Notes: generated by a model from the letters alone, not told the origin. A DNA stretch of 64,000 nt from Verrucomicrobiia bacterium (GCA_035577545.1 DATLVI010000039.1:1-64000); one strand, 5' to 3'. Positions 14,674 through 24,909 are shown, counted from the stretch's first letter. Numbers and translations: made by a program.

Positions 14674-17600
14674 CTATCTAGTTATCGCAATAGAAGACAT
14701 CCAAAAATCAGCTTGAAAATTCCGCGCTGCCGTTGTCCTGGTTATGACGCTGAAGTCCGGGGACAGCGCATTCGTATTCGGCACAGCCGCGCCTGTTACT
14801 GTGGTTTCTGCTGAGCCATCAACCGAGCACAGTATCGTGCCGGCCGTGGTAGACCTAATGCGGAAAGTGTGAAACCCAGTATCCACCGCAGGGGCTGCCG
14901 CTATGGAAGTTCGCGTCACGCCCCCGGCACTTTTAGCTGCTACGCACATATACGTAGTATCGGGAGTGCCTTGACTTGTGTCGTATCCGATGCCGAGGTA
15001 GTCGGAATTTGCTTCACCAGCGTTACCAACGCTAACGCCTCCAAAAAACGATATGGACGTTGTTGCGCTTATGGCTGCGCGAAACTGAATATCAAAGGTC
15101 TTGTTTCCCCAAATGGTGTAAGGAGCAGTGACCTGTGAAAAATCGCAATTGTGTCCGTTGGTGGTATCCGTAGCACATTGCCAGACCCCATAAGTTCCGG
15201 TGGGGGAAGATGTGATAACGGAACCAGTGCCTCCTGTACCGTTGATGGTAAATCCCAATCCGCCATTGATAAGACCGCCTGTAGAGGTTGTTCCTAGGAA
15301 CTCATCATATTCGCAAGCGTATTTTCTTGGGTCACAAGCGCCCACAATCGAAACGTCAGTCCGGGTGCTGCCTGAATTGTCTTGAGCTACCAAGGGATAC
15401 TGATAATTAAAAGTAGCTCTTTGCGTCTGCGCGGTTGTGGCGGGGAGTGCCCCGCCCGGTCCTGTCGTGTCAATTGTCGTGTAGCCAGAGCCACCCGCTG
15501 CCACTGTCTGTGGATTTTGAAGTTCCCACTGAGTTCCTGTTGCGTCATAGATCGCACACGCTATTGCAGTCGTGATAATGTCATTCGCCACCAGCGCCCC
15601 GCCTGCCTTCACGATAGTGTGGGCCGTCAATCCGTTCGGAGCGAAGGTCGGGGCGGCGGCGGTATTGGCCGCGGCAGGAAGCCAGCATACCCTGGTGCCA
15701 GCAACGAGCGAGCCGATTGCTGGAGAGTAGGTCGCGGTCTGGGCTTGTGCTGTACCACCGCCCGCGACATAGCTGATCGTCGCCATGTCGGTCGCGTCCG
15801 CGTCGCTCAACGCACCTGTCGTCGTCGTATTCTTGACGATGCCTGTCCCGAGTGTCGCCCAGTTCTGATTCGACGATCCGAGGGTCAGCGTGGCCGTATT
15901 GTTCACTCCGGTTCCGCCATTCGCGCTAGGTAGCACGCCAGTCACTTTGCTTGTTAGATCGATTGTGGACGACGCTATCATGCCGCCTACAATGGTCGTA
16001 CACGTCGGCACCGCCACACCACTCACGGCTGTCACTACCTGATTGGTGCAGGTTGTGGCCGTGCCGGTACCTGTCGCCGCCATCGCAGCTACTCCGGTAT
16101 TTCCGTTCGAGCCAAACGCCAGTGTGTGATTGGTTAGGTTGCTGGCCAGGAAGCCATCGACAGTAGGGATCGCGCCCGCCACCGTAGGTATTCTTAGACC
16201 GGTCGTAGCGGACGCCGCGCTCATATCGAGCACCATGGACGCCCCTGCCGTGTTAGAAGCATCCTTGCGAACCACGTTAGATGCGAGGAACCCTGCATCT
16301 TGGATCAAGTTCGTAGTGGCGTTCACGCTCACCACGTCGCCTGACGTCATGGTCCCTGTCTCTAGTGGCAGGTTCAGGAACGAGCCGTTGTTAAACGCGC
16401 ATTTGACTCCATGGAGCGTTGAGTCTCCATAGCAGACATCGTTCGAGGCGGACGCCGAGGCCGCAGTGCCTTCAGGAAGAGTTAAAGAACCGCCGACGCC
16501 ACCCGACGATCCGGCTTGGACCGGGCCGGGGAAGGTGGTCGTGACGGTGCCGTTCGAGGGGCCGGGGTGCCCTACCGCGAACGTGATCGCGGCGTCGTTG
16601 CCTGCCCCTGGAATATCTTGCAGCGTCAAGCAATCCGCTACCGAAGCCGACCCATGAAAGGCGGTGCCGCAGAGATTGAGGATCGGAGAGCTTTGCGAAG
16701 TGCCAACGACGGCTGCGGTCGTGTTCGCCCATTTCCAATTTGTCGCGCTGGTCTGGTTGAAGGTCGTGTTGAAGCCGACATTGGCAAGCGTCAGGTCCGC
16801 CGTAGCATTCCCGATTCCCGACCATGCGACCGATCCCCCGCCGCCGCAGTTGGTCGAACCGGAATCCACTACGTTACCGTTCGCGTCCACTTGCAGGCAA
16901 TGGCCGTTGGTCAGAGCGCCGGTGGAGGTAGCGAAGACCGTGGTGTTCCCCGTTCGCGTGCCAGAGGACGGCGCCACACCAGCGCCACCGCCGATCACGG
17001 GGTTGTTGGCGGTCAGGGCAGCGGAGGAGGATTCGGTTGTGGCCCCGCTGAAGTACGGGATGCCGCCAGAGTTCACCGTGCCGCCCACTGTGATGGGGAA
17101 GGTAGGAGTACCTCCGCCGCTACCGCAAGCAGCGCCGGCAGTGTTCAGCGTCGCCACGCCTCCGACTACCGTGAATTTGGCGCAGTCGTTATCCGCCGGC
17201 GTGACCGTCGATGGAATGACCGCCGCCGTATTGTTCGATGCCCCGAGAACTGGCCACAGGAAGGTGCCCGAACCGGCCGCCGCCGAGACTGTCTCTGTAA
17301 CGGTGCCCGAAGTCGTGCCATTGAACTTGACCGCCCCGGTGCCAGTACCCGATTGCCCGGTCGTGACGGTCCCGATAACGCCTAGCGCCTTAGTGCCGCT
17401 GTTATACGCCAGCCCGGAATCGGCGGCATACGCGCCGGAGCCGTTGTTGTACGGGACTTGGCCGCTAGTACCGACAGCAGGGATATCAGCGCCCACTGCA
17501 ATCGAAGGAACCCCGGTAGCCGTGGTGTTCTTAAGTATCCCCGTGCCGAGCGAAGAGAGCGCGACGCTATTGATGAGGCCCGCGTTGATCGTTCCGGTGC

Positions 17601-17937
17601 CCGTGTAGGTCAATGACGCGCCGCTGCCAATTACCATCGCGGCAGACGTATTCGTGCTTCCGGTTAGCGCCGAGAATGCTGTGGCTGCCGAACCGGAGCA
17701 AGCACCCCAGACCGGAGCGCCGCCATTGGCGCTAGTCCAGCACAACGTCCCTGCACCGCCAGTGGCCGTCGCGTGGAATTGCCCGTTTGAGTCAATGTAC
17801 ACGCCTCCGTTTGTATTGCCGCTGCCTACAACGGTAGTAACAAAGTCCATATTGCCGGTCGCCGGGTTGGGGATCAGTCGATACTGAGCACTCAACGGGA
17901 GGCTGACCAGCGCCGCCAGCATCAAAACGCTCTTCAT
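14674..17937 (-). CDS. Very long tail-fibre-like protein with signal peptide (1087 aa)
   Basis: ATG at 17937 with GGAGAAG upstream. Signal peptide MKSVLMLAALVSLPLSAQ, then RLIPNPATGNMDFV. The body has repeated short fibre motifs such as SSLGTGILKNTTATG, NWATLGTGIVKNTTTTG and several GGG linkers, and ends in a jelly-roll-like domain (residues 900-1087). The repeats and composition are those of trimeric tail fibres. Why it carries a Sec signal is unclear. Confidence 0.65.
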   Translation of the reverse strand: MKSVLMLAALVSLPLSAQYRLIPNPATGNMDFVTTVVGSGNTNGGVYIDSNGQFHATATGGAGTLCWTSANGGAPVWGACSGSAATAFSALTGSTNTSAAMVIGSGASLTYTGTGTINAGLINSVALSSLGTGILKNTTATGVPSIAVGADIPAVGTSGQVPYNNGSGAYAADSGLAYNSGTKALGVIGTVTTGQSGTGTGAVKFNGTTSGTVTETVSAAAGSGTFLWPVLGASNNTAAVIPSTVTPADNDCAKFTVVGGVATLNTAGAACGSGGGTPTFPITVGGTVNSGGIPYFSGATTESSSAALTANNPVIGGGAGVAPSSGTRTGNTTVFATSTGALTNGHCLQVDANGNVVDSGSTNCGGGGSVAWSGIGNATADLTLANVGFNTTFNQTSATNWKWANTTAAVVGTSQSSPILNLCGTAFHGSASVADCLTLQDIPGAGNDAAITFAVGHPGPSNGTVTTTFPGPVQAGSSGGVGGSLTLPEGTAASASASNDVCYGDSTLHGVKCAFNNGSFLNLPLETGTMTSGDVVSVNATTNLIQDAGFLASNVVRKDASNTAGASMVLDMSAASATTGLRIPTVAGAIPTVDGFLASNLTNHTLAFGSNGNTGVAAMAATGTGTATTCTNQVVTAVSGVAVPTCTTIVGGMIASSTIDLTSKVTGVLPSANGGTGVNNTATLTLGSSNQNWATLGTGIVKNTTTTGALSDADATDMATISYVAGGGTAQAQTATYSPAIGSLVAGTRVCWLPAAANTAAAPTFAPNGLTAHTIVKAGGALVANDIITTAIACAIYDATGTQWELQNPQTVAAGGSGYTTIDTTGPGGALPATTAQTQRATFNYQYPLVAQDNSGSTRTDVSIVGACDPRKYACEYDEFLGTTSTGGLINGGLGFTINGTGGTGSVITSSPTGTYGVWQCATDTTNGHNCDFSQVTAPYTIWGNKTFDIQFRAAISATTSISFFGGVSVGNAGEANSDYLGIGYDTSQGTPDTTYMCVAAKSAGGVTRTSIAAAPAVDTGFHTFRIRSTTAGTILCSVDGSAETTVTGAAVPNTNALSPDFSVITRTTAARNFQADFWMSSIAITR

Positions 17938-17951
17938 GTACTCTTCTCCTG

Positions 17952-18515
17952 TTACTGAATGTTGGTGGTCGCTACGGCTGCATCGGAGCACTTCTGCGTC
18001 ATGCTGCTAATCCCGTTCATCCAGAACGCTCCGATGTTATTGCCGCTACCGTCGTAGGCGAATAGCTTCACGGCCCATTCCGCTTGGGTCGAGCGCGGCG
18101 CTGTAGTTGTGAACGTGATCGTTCCGGCGAGTGCGCCAAATGCCGTAGAGTCAACCGGAATGCTGAATGTGTTAGCGTCCACAACGGTAGCCGTGAATGT
18201 CCCGTTGATGGCTGTCCAGTTCCCGGTGCCGCCGGCTATCGTGACATTCGGTCGTGACCCGAGCGCAAAGCCATGCCCAGTGCTAGTCAAGACAACAGGG
18301 CTGGCATTCGTAGCGGCGCTGACCGCGACGGATGTATTCTTGCGAATGCCCGAGTTCGGATCGACGCTTCTGGCGTAGCACGAACTCGTTAAGTTGGCGC
18401 CCGAGAAAGCGTTGATGGTCTGGCATGGATTCGAGTTCGCGTAGTAACACTCAAGCGGCGCTTGCGCGAATCCGGCCGCCATTGCAAACACGGCGAGAAT
18501 CAGGATCTTCTTCAT
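17952..18515 (-). CDS. Small fibre-like protein with signal peptide (187 aa)
   Basis: Signal peptide MKKILILAVFAMAAGFAQA. Residues 75-130 form a ubiquitin-activating-like repeat (TSTGHGFALGSRPNVTIAGG... TATVVDANTFSIPVDS), a module common in phage tail proteins. First of five consecutive signal-peptide genes. Its start overlaps the upstream stop by 4 bases. Confidence 0.6.
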   Translation of the reverse strand: MKKILILAVFAMAAGFAQAPLECYYANSNPCQTINAFSGANLTSSCYARSVDPNSGIRKNTSVAVSAATNASPVVLTSTGHGFALGSRPNVTIAGGTGNWTAINGTFTATVVDANTFSIPVDSTAFGALAGTITFTTTAPRSTQAEWAVKLFAYDGSGNNIGAFWMNGISSMTQKCSDAAVATTNIQ

Positions 18516-18850
18516 TTCGGTAGTCTCCCTTTGGCGGCTGGATGGCCGACGATCACGATGGTCAACGCTGGAGCGCCTTTAGCTTCTTCGCTACTCCCCG
18601 CTTCAGGCGGCCCTGCTGAATCGGCTGCGCTGTCGTCTGTTGGCCCGTTGTCTGGGGCGGCGGCTGCGAGGGCATCGTTATGTTCCTTTGAGTGCTGCTC
18701 GGTGTCTTCGGTGATCTTGTGGAGCATCCGCTGGCGGTTGTGCTCTACGATGTGTGCCAGAGCCTCGCGACGGCCTGCATGCGCGGGGTGCCCCATCTTG
18801 GCTATCTGCGAATGCAGAAAGCCCTCGATATCGCCGTGCGTGAGCGGCAT
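18512..18850 (-). CDS. Small helical protein with acidic Ala-rich tail (112 aa)
   Basis: The helical start (MPLTHGDIEGFLHSQIAKMG) is followed by a disordered acidic segment. No family is recognised. It lies between an internal-type protein and the fibre genes. Confidence 0.5.
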   Translation of the reverse strand: MPLTHGDIEGFLHSQIAKMGHPAHAGRREALAHIVEHNRQRMLHKITEDTEQHSKEHNDALAAAAPDNGPTDDSAADSAGPPEAGSSEEAKGAPALTIVIVGHPAAKGRLPK

Positions 18851-18853
18851 TTG

Positions 18854-20650
18854 CTATTTGATCTGGTAGCCGAGCGTTTCGAGTTCGCGCTTGAGTTCGT
18901 CGATGGTGACGCCGCGCTGCTGCGCCAACTCCGGCAGATGCTCGCGCGGGAACACCTTGTCGGCTTCGTTGGCGCTGAGTGCGGGTGGCTTTTCCACAGG
19001 GAGCATCGGCGGCTTGGACGCTTGGAATGCAGCAGCGGCCGGCACACTCTTTTGCGCTATGGCTTGCGCAGCATCGCCCGCTGCTCCGATAGCGGGCTTG
19101 ACCTTGGACATTGCCAGCATCAATTCGCCCATGAGCCGGGGCGAGGTCACTGAGAGCGCCACTACTGCGTGCGGGGTGATCGTGCCGCTCATGAGCTTCC
19201 ATAGCAGCGCCCCACCAGCGCCGAACGCAGCCAAACCGCGCGGCGTCCAGTTGCTTAAATGCTGTCCCGCTAGTTGGCCCATCAGGTCTTTGTCGGTGTA
19301 TTGATCCAGCGCCTCAGTGAGCACCTGTCGGTACTGATTGTTCTGCTTGAGCGCATAGGTGAGCTTGCGGATCGCCGTGCCGGGGTTCTTGGCATCTAGG
19401 GAGAATTCCCCGAGTTGATCCAAGAAGTCGGATGCTTCCGCGTATCCCTTCGTCATGTCCTGGTAACCAGGCACGGTGTTCAATGAATCGGTGACAGTCG
19501 CATCCATTCGCTTTACCAAAGCCCGTGCTTGGCTCGAATCCGAATAGAAGTCACGGATGCGCCGCTTCAACGTGTCCAGCCCAAGTACCGTGAAATCATT
19601 CGCGTCTTTGCCCCAGTTCAGAACGTCGCTCACGATCCCCTTAACGCGAGCTTGGTCCGCAGGGTTGTGAATGGTGGACTTTGAGAAATCCAGATCCAGT
19701 AGATCGCCCGGCTGCCTGCCCTCAAATGCCTCATCCCAGGATTTCTGCGCCGCCTCCGCAATTTGATACTGTTTCAACTGCTCTGGAGTAATGGTGTGCG
19801 GCAGTTCTGGCACTTCGGGTCTCGGCGGCACGCGCCGGACTTTGATATTGAACTCGCCAAGTTGCTGGAATGCCTTGTCCTGAACGTCCTCCGGGGTAAT
19901 GTCCGGTGGAGCTTCATTGCCGACTTTCTCCAGCGCCTGCCGATACTCAGCGCCCCGCGATTCCTTTACGTTCTGTACGGCGTCTTTGAAATCATTCACT
20001 ACCGCCATTTCGTCCGGCTGGCGCATTCGCTTCACAAGCGCAGGCGTTGGATTATTCAGCGCCTCGCTCATTGGGACGTTTCCAGCGCCCGTCGTGGCCC
20101 CGAGCGATCTCGTAGCGACTGCTTCGCCTGTACCACCAACCGCACTGGCGATCTTACGCGCTCCCTTCACAATGCCGGGGATTGCGGCCGGAAGCGCATA
20201 GCCGCCAGCAAGAGTACCCACCGCACCAGCCGGATCTCCGGTTGCGACCTGTTGCGCGGCTTGCACCGCTGGTTCCGTGAACGGCCCCGGCGTGTATGCC
20301 ATCGGGTTATTCACTTGGGCATTCATGCCTGTCTCAACGGCGTCGTTTTCTTCAGGGGTAAGTTCGCGCTTCTGTTCCTGCGCTTTGCCGATGGCCTCCA
20401 TCGCGCCGGATAGCTTCCGGTTTTCGTTCGGGCGGTTGAGATATTCTTTGAAAGCGGGAACAGGATTCACCGCACTGGTGAAACTGTGCCACATGCTTGA
20501 CAGCGGTCCTGCCTGCTCCTGCATGTTTACCGCTGGAGGTTGGCCAGCTTTCGGTAACGGCAACATGGCCGGATTCGCGAGGGGCTTTTCATCGACAACA
20601 CCCCACGGATCGGCGACCTTCTCGTCTACTACATCCCACGCGGATGGCAT
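18854..20650 (-). CDS. Large helical protein, probable internal virion / DNA ejection protein
   Basis: 598 residues from the ATG at 20650 (MPSAWDVVDEK). It opens with repeated W-[DG]-V-V-DEK motifs, then long helical segments and a Gly/Ala-rich hydrophobic stretch around 160-190 that could insert in a membrane. The position after tail hub genes and the composition match podovirus ejection proteins. The start overlaps the upstream stop. Confidence 0.55.
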   Translation of the reverse strand: MPSAWDVVDEKVADPWGVVDEKPLANPAMLPLPKAGQPPAVNMQEQAGPLSSMWHSFTSAVNPVPAFKEYLNRPNENRKLSGAMEAIGKAQEQKRELTPEENDAVETGMNAQVNNPMAYTPGPFTEPAVQAAQQVATGDPAGAVGTLAGGYALPAAIPGIVKGARKIASAVGGTGEAVATRSLGATTGAGNVPMSEALNNPTPALVKRMRQPDEMAVVNDFKDAVQNVKESRGAEYRQALEKVGNEAPPDITPEDVQDKAFQQLGEFNIKVRRVPPRPEVPELPHTITPEQLKQYQIAEAAQKSWDEAFEGRQPGDLLDLDFSKSTIHNPADQARVKGIVSDVLNWGKDANDFTVLGLDTLKRRIRDFYSDSSQARALVKRMDATVTDSLNTVPGYQDMTKGYAEASDFLDQLGEFSLDAKNPGTAIRKLTYALKQNNQYRQVLTEALDQYTDKDLMGQLAGQHLSNWTPRGLAAFGAGGALLWKLMSGTITPHAVVALSVTSPRLMGELMLAMSKVKPAIGAAGDAAQAIAQKSVPAAAAFQASKPPMLPVEKPPALSANEADKVFPREHLPELAQQRGVTIDELKRELETLGYQIK

Positions 20651-22371
20651 TATTGAACCTGTACCGGCTGACCGCCTTGAAGCATCCACGTCTGTCCGTT
20701 GGCGAACGTAGTGTGAACGCCTTCTTTCAACTTCGCTTTAGCTTCGGGCGGTAGCGCTGCGGCTGGACTTGCCTTGCGGCCCGCTGGATGACCACCAGTT
20801 GCCGGCGTCCCGCCAGAAGTAGTGCTGATAATGTCTCTCTTCAACTTTTGGTTGAAGTCGGAGATTCCTTGAAGCGCAGAAATCACCTTGTCGGGGTTGA
20901 CCAACCATCCCCGGCTGCCGTCCGCCTTCCCGGTGCGCGGGTCCACTCCAGCCGCTTTCTTGAAATTGTCGAGCGCCGATTGCGATCTGAAGTTATGCTG
21001 CCCCGGCTGAAGCGCCAGCGCCGATTCGAGAGCAGTGTCCACTTCGCCGATATCGGCAGGCTCAGCGCCAGCCGCCGTTACCGCTCGCCGCGTGAGCGCA
21101 TTCAGTGGATGGGACTGCATCGGATTCGTGGGATTGATCGCTGGGCCGACCAAATCCGGGTGCGCTGTTGTGAATCGCTTAACGGCGTCGATGGCTTCTT
21201 TGACCTGATCCACAGTGGCGTCAGCCGATGCGACCCGCCGTGCGGAATCGCTCGGCAGTTTGGCCATCTTCTGCGCATGGTCGGCAATCTGCGATCCGTA
21301 GTCTGGATACTTACCAGCGCGAACGTTATCGAGAACCTTATTCCAGTCGCCGCCAGCGTCATTGAACGCCTGATTGATTGCGCGATTCTCAGATATCTTT
21401 TCTTGCTGGCCTTCGTTCACACGAATGACGGTGGATTCGCGCTTTGTGCTGGCAAGACCTTTCAGCGCAGCCTTTGAATCCTTGCGCACTTGCGGATCTG
21501 GATCGTGTTCTGCCATCCACGCAAGTTGCGCTTCGGTGACGTTAGGCGGTTCTTTGGTATCCTTGGGCGGAGCTGTAAACAGCACCTTACCGTTCTCATC
21601 AACAACCGTGGCCCCTGGCGGAACTATACTAGGTTTTGGAGTTTTGTCAGGCTTCTCTGGCTTGCTGAGAGTGTTCGCTACTTCTTTGCTGACCCAGTAA
21701 GTACCATCGGGATCAGGCCTCAACCACGGCAGATTCTCTTTGGCGTAGGCTGCGTCAATCTGAATCTGACCGTGACGCGGTTGCGCAAGCTCCTGTCTCT
21801 GTGCGGCAGTGGCTTCCCGCTGTTGGCGAAGCGTCTCCGTGTTCTCGCCGCGCGCTGCGATCTCCGATTCGGTGTTGCGGCGTACCAGTTCGTCCTGCTG
21901 CCGTTGCCGCTCAAGCTGCATCTGCTGTAGCGCTCGGTTGCGTCGTTGCACATCGGCTGACTGGAGCCCACGCATGATATCCACAGGCCCGCCGTAAGCG
22001 ACGTTGGGCGTAGCCGCCGCGTCGATGCCGCTCTGGAGCATGTCGCCGATGCGTGACCGCAAGCCGCCCTGTTGCGGAGCGGGTGTAGGGGCCTGCTGTG
22101 GCGCTGGAGCTGGACCCGGTACTATCGGCGTTGGTGGTGTCCCGAAGCCCGGAATGCGCCCCGGCAGGAACGGCGGCGTCGTGGGTACCGGCTTCTTTGG
22201 AAGATTGCCGATCCCGCCATCGTAAGGCGAACCGCCCCCAGCCTCCTCAGGCGCTCCTTCGTCGCCCGCATCGCCAGCGTCACCAGAGTCGCCACCGCCG
22301 CCCATGCCCTGTTGAATGAGCGCCAGCAGCCACGGCGGTAGACCGCCCATCGAGTTTGATACTGGACCCAT
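20650..22371 (-). CDS. Large protein with disordered N-terminus and coiled coil, probable internal virion protein
   Basis: 573 residues. The first 115 are Gly/Pro-rich and disordered, 130-200 is a Gln/Arg-rich coiled coil (RALQQMQLERQRQQDELVRR), then a mixed helical domain. The type and location suggest an internal or ejection protein. No enzymatic motif seen. Confidence 0.55.
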   Translation of the reverse strand: MGPVSNSMGGLPPWLLALIQQGMGGGGDSGDAGDAGDEGAPEEAGGGSPYDGGIGNLPKKPVPTTPPFLPGRIPGFGTPPTPIVPGPAPAPQQAPTPAPQQGGLRSRIGDMLQSGIDAAATPNVAYGGPVDIMRGLQSADVQRRNRALQQMQLERQRQQDELVRRNTESEIAARGENTETLRQQREATAAQRQELAQPRHGQIQIDAAYAKENLPWLRPDPDGTYWVSKEVANTLSKPEKPDKTPKPSIVPPGATVVDENGKVLFTAPPKDTKEPPNVTEAQLAWMAEHDPDPQVRKDSKAALKGLASTKRESTVIRVNEGQQEKISENRAINQAFNDAGGDWNKVLDNVRAGKYPDYGSQIADHAQKMAKLPSDSARRVASADATVDQVKEAIDAVKRFTTAHPDLVGPAINPTNPMQSHPLNALTRRAVTAAGAEPADIGEVDTALESALALQPGQHNFRSQSALDNFKKAAGVDPRTGKADGSRGWLVNPDKVISALQGISDFNQKLKRDIISTTSGGTPATGGHPAGRKASPAAALPPEAKAKLKEGVHTTFANGQTWMLQGGQPVQVQ

Positions 22372-22382
22372 GGTTGGTTCCT

Positions 22383-22634
22383 TTAGCGGTTCAATCCTCG
22401 CAGCATGTTCGCAAAGTTGGGCTTGAGCGGATGGACTGCATGCGGTCGCCGTCCCGCACGCAATGGCGCGGATGGGCTAAGCGGCTTCGGGCGCGGCAGC
22501 TTCGGCAGCGCGGGAGTCGATATTGGCACAGACGAGGCCTCCGGCGGTAACGGATTGCCGGGAGCCGTGATTGCGCTCCGGTTCATATTGCGGAGTTTGC
22601 CAACCAGAGCGCCGAGATTCAGATTAGGTGTCAT
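22383..22634 (-). CDS. Small proline-rich protein (83 aa)
   Basis: Starts MTPNLNLGALVGKLRNMN and becomes basic and Pro/Ser-rich. No family is recognised. It is sandwiched between two internal-type virion proteins with almost no spacing. Confidence 0.5.
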   Translation of the reverse strand: MTPNLNLGALVGKLRNMNRSAITAPGNPLPPEASSVPISTPALPKLPRPKPLSPSAPLRAGRRPHAVHPLKPNFANMLRGLNR

Positions 22635-22637
22635 AGA

Positions 22638-24236
22638 TCAACCAAACATCGCGGCCAATTGCATCATTTGCTGCATATTCATGCCGCCACCGCCACCACC
22701 GCCGCTGAAGTCGCCATTGCCGAGCGCTCCAGAAAAGTCGCCGCTACCGCTGGTTATGCCGGGATTAGTGCCGCCGCCAAACCCGCCGCCGAACCCGCCG
22801 CCGAACCCGCCAGAAAGCAGACCGCCTATTAACTTGCTGCCCCATCCAGCGTTCTGCGATTCGATCCCCAGACTGCGAAGGTAGTTCTGGACCGCTGCGT
22901 TGCTGTAGCCCAACCCGAGGCCACCTGCGCCCAAGCCAGCCTGTAGCTGCTGGCCGCCCTGCCCAGCGACGCCCGCTGCACCGATATTCTGCTGTCCCTG
23001 CCGGTAGGCGTTCTGCCCCTGACCTGCTTGGTACTGCTGATACAGCGCCGCCGGTCCGAGTAATTCCTCCTGGTTGCGCTGGTTCAACAGCCCGGTCTGG
23101 GTGTTATAGTCTTGCAACCCCAGCGCCCGCGAGCCGAGGGCATTCGCCATCCGTTGCTGGAGGTAGTTATTGGTCTGATCCGCCGTCCTGTTGCTGGCAG
23201 CGGTATTCTGTCCGAGCCGCGAGAGATCCAGCCCTTGACTGTTCTGGAGACTCCGCAGCAGTTCCGCACGGGATTGGTTACCGGCGTTCTGTGCGTAGTT
23301 CGCCGATAGCTGATTCTCGGTACCCTGAAGCTGGTTAGCGGTATTCAGCCGGTTCTGGCCCAAGCCAATGCCCGTGTTCAATTGCCCGATGCCGAGGTTG
23401 TTGGCCTGGGTGACGTAATCCTGGGTCGTGCGGCCCGCCGCTTCGTCCATCGCACGAGCACGATCGCGGTCCACGCCGCTCATCACGCCGGCCGCTTGCA
23501 GCGAGTTGGGATCTACGCCGGCGGCCCGGAGCCTGTCGGCAGTGGCTGCCGCTTGCGGCGCGAAGGAGCGCGATACCTGCGCCCGCTGGAGCTCGCCGCC
23601 CGGTTGCAACATCCTGAGCCGGTCCAGAGCCGTCTGGTACGTGCTCCCTGTCGCATTCGCAAGGCCGCCATAGGTCGAATTGGTATCGGTGAGCATCCGG
23701 CCATAATCGTTGTTCAGATTGTTGCCGATGGAGCCGTATGTACCTGCAATGCTCTTCTGAATGTCGCCGCTGGTGTTCTGATTGGCCGTACCCAGCCGCC
23801 CGAACGTGTCACCGATGTCGCCTTTCACCGCCTGGTCATTGCCGGTGATATTGCCGCCCATGGCATCGGTTGCATTGTTTAGCTGATCCGAAGTGCCCTG
23901 CGCTCCCCACGGGCTACCCGAGAAGTTGTTCCAGTTCGACTGGATCTGATTCAGGTTGTTCCAGCGATTATTGATGGCATCCTGGACACCCGGCATCACC
24001 TGGCGACCCATGTCCCAGTTGTTGTTGGGATCGCCAGCGACACCGCCGGTTCTGCTGAGATCCTGGTAGTAGCCGCTGGCCCAGTCGCTCAGCCCTTGGC
24101 CCTTATTCCAGGCGTTATTGGCGTTGTTGCCCCAGCCTTGTGACTGCTGGTTCTGCCAGTTCGCAATCGCCGGGATCTGGGTGCGGTCGGTTGTCCCGGT
24201 CTTGCCTAAACCAAAAAACTGCGAAAAGAAGCCCAT
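22638..24236 (-). CDS. Asn/Gln/Gly-rich virion-associated protein (532 aa)
   Basis: Starts MGFFSQFFGLGKTG, a small hydrophobic head, followed by helical segments extremely rich in Asn, Gln, Ala and Gly and a Gly-rich end (GGLLSGGFGGGFGGGFGGG). The central part (residues 180-330) has regular helical repeats. The composition is prion-like; the position suggests an internal or injection protein. Confidence 0.55.
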   Translation of the reverse strand: MGFFSQFFGLGKTGTTDRTQIPAIANWQNQQSQGWGNNANNAWNKGQGLSDWASGYYQDLSRTGGVAGDPNNNWDMGRQVMPGVQDAINNRWNNLNQIQSNWNNFSGSPWGAQGTSDQLNNATDAMGGNITGNDQAVKGDIGDTFGRLGTANQNTSGDIQKSIAGTYGSIGNNLNNDYGRMLTDTNSTYGGLANATGSTYQTALDRLRMLQPGGELQRAQVSRSFAPQAAATADRLRAAGVDPNSLQAAGVMSGVDRDRARAMDEAAGRTTQDYVTQANNLGIGQLNTGIGLGQNRLNTANQLQGTENQLSANYAQNAGNQSRAELLRSLQNSQGLDLSRLGQNTAASNRTADQTNNYLQQRMANALGSRALGLQDYNTQTGLLNQRNQEELLGPAALYQQYQAGQGQNAYRQGQQNIGAAGVAGQGGQQLQAGLGAGGLGLGYSNAAVQNYLRSLGIESQNAGWGSKLIGGLLSGGFGGGFGGGFGGGTNPGITSGSGDFSGALGNGDFSGGGGGGGMNMQQMMQLAAMFG

Positions 24237-24246
24237 GAGTTTGGCC

Positions 24247-24906
24247 CTATGGATTGCCTAGCGTCGTGACGGTCCCAGATGGACCCTTGCATTTCAACTT
24301 GTTGTCCGCCGAGTCAATGAAAATGTAGAATGTCGCCGCTGCTGGAGTTCCCGGTATGGCGATAGCGCTCAATCGAAAGGCTCCGTTTGAATCGAACCTT
24401 CCGAACTCTCCATTACCATTGCAGGCGAACTTGACCACACCGCCGGCGATATCCGCCATGAGCGTGACGCTTGATGTGGCATATAGGAAGGCGTCGTTTG
24501 CTGCGATGGCACCATAAGGAGTCGTGGCCGAAGAGAACACGCCGAATTGCCCAAGCCGACCAGCATCATTTAGCGCCCTAAAATTCGCTTGAGCAGCGGT
24601 GCCTGCGGTCTGGTTTTCGCAGAGGACAATAGTGTTTGTGTTCTGATTCTTCCGAAAGTGCCCCAGTTGAGTGGGCACGACTCCTACGCCCAATGAACTG
24701 TTGATGAACCCTGAACCGTTGAAGGCTAGTTGCGCAAGATTGCTGAGGTTTTTTCCTCCCGCATTCTGGTCCGCGATCCAGCCGTTGTCCAGGTAGTTCA
24801 AGAAATCGTTGAACCATTGGTATTTGATCCCCCACTTGCCGCCGCCCAGATTGCTCCAGTACGCGGCATTCGCGGTAACTTGATTGAGATCGGCCCAGAG
24901 TGCCAT
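24247..24906 (-). CDS. Tail-fibre-like protein (219 aa)
   Basis: A head segment (MALWADLNQVTANAAYWSNL) that could dock on the tail is followed by a beta-helix-like run with AFLYATSSVTLMADIAGGVV and GRFDSNGAFRLS, patterns seen in phage fibre shafts. No signal peptide, unlike the fibre set at 10-18 kb. Confidence 0.6.
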   Translation of the reverse strand: MALWADLNQVTANAAYWSNLGGGKWGIKYQWFNDFLNYLDNGWIADQNAGGKNLSNLAQLAFNGSGFINSSLGVGVVPTQLGHFRKNQNTNTIVLCENQTAGTAAQANFRALNDAGRLGQFGVFSSATTPYGAIAANDAFLYATSSVTLMADIAGGVVKFACNGNGEFGRFDSNGAFRLSAIAIPGTPAAATFYIFIDSADNKLKCKGPSGTVTTLGNP

Positions 24907-24909
24907 GCG

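Noticed and set aside
16516-17608. Long plus-strand frames opposite the 14674 gene
   Set aside because: They are low-complexity mirrors of the GC-rich fibre gene, lack ribosome sites and show no domain.
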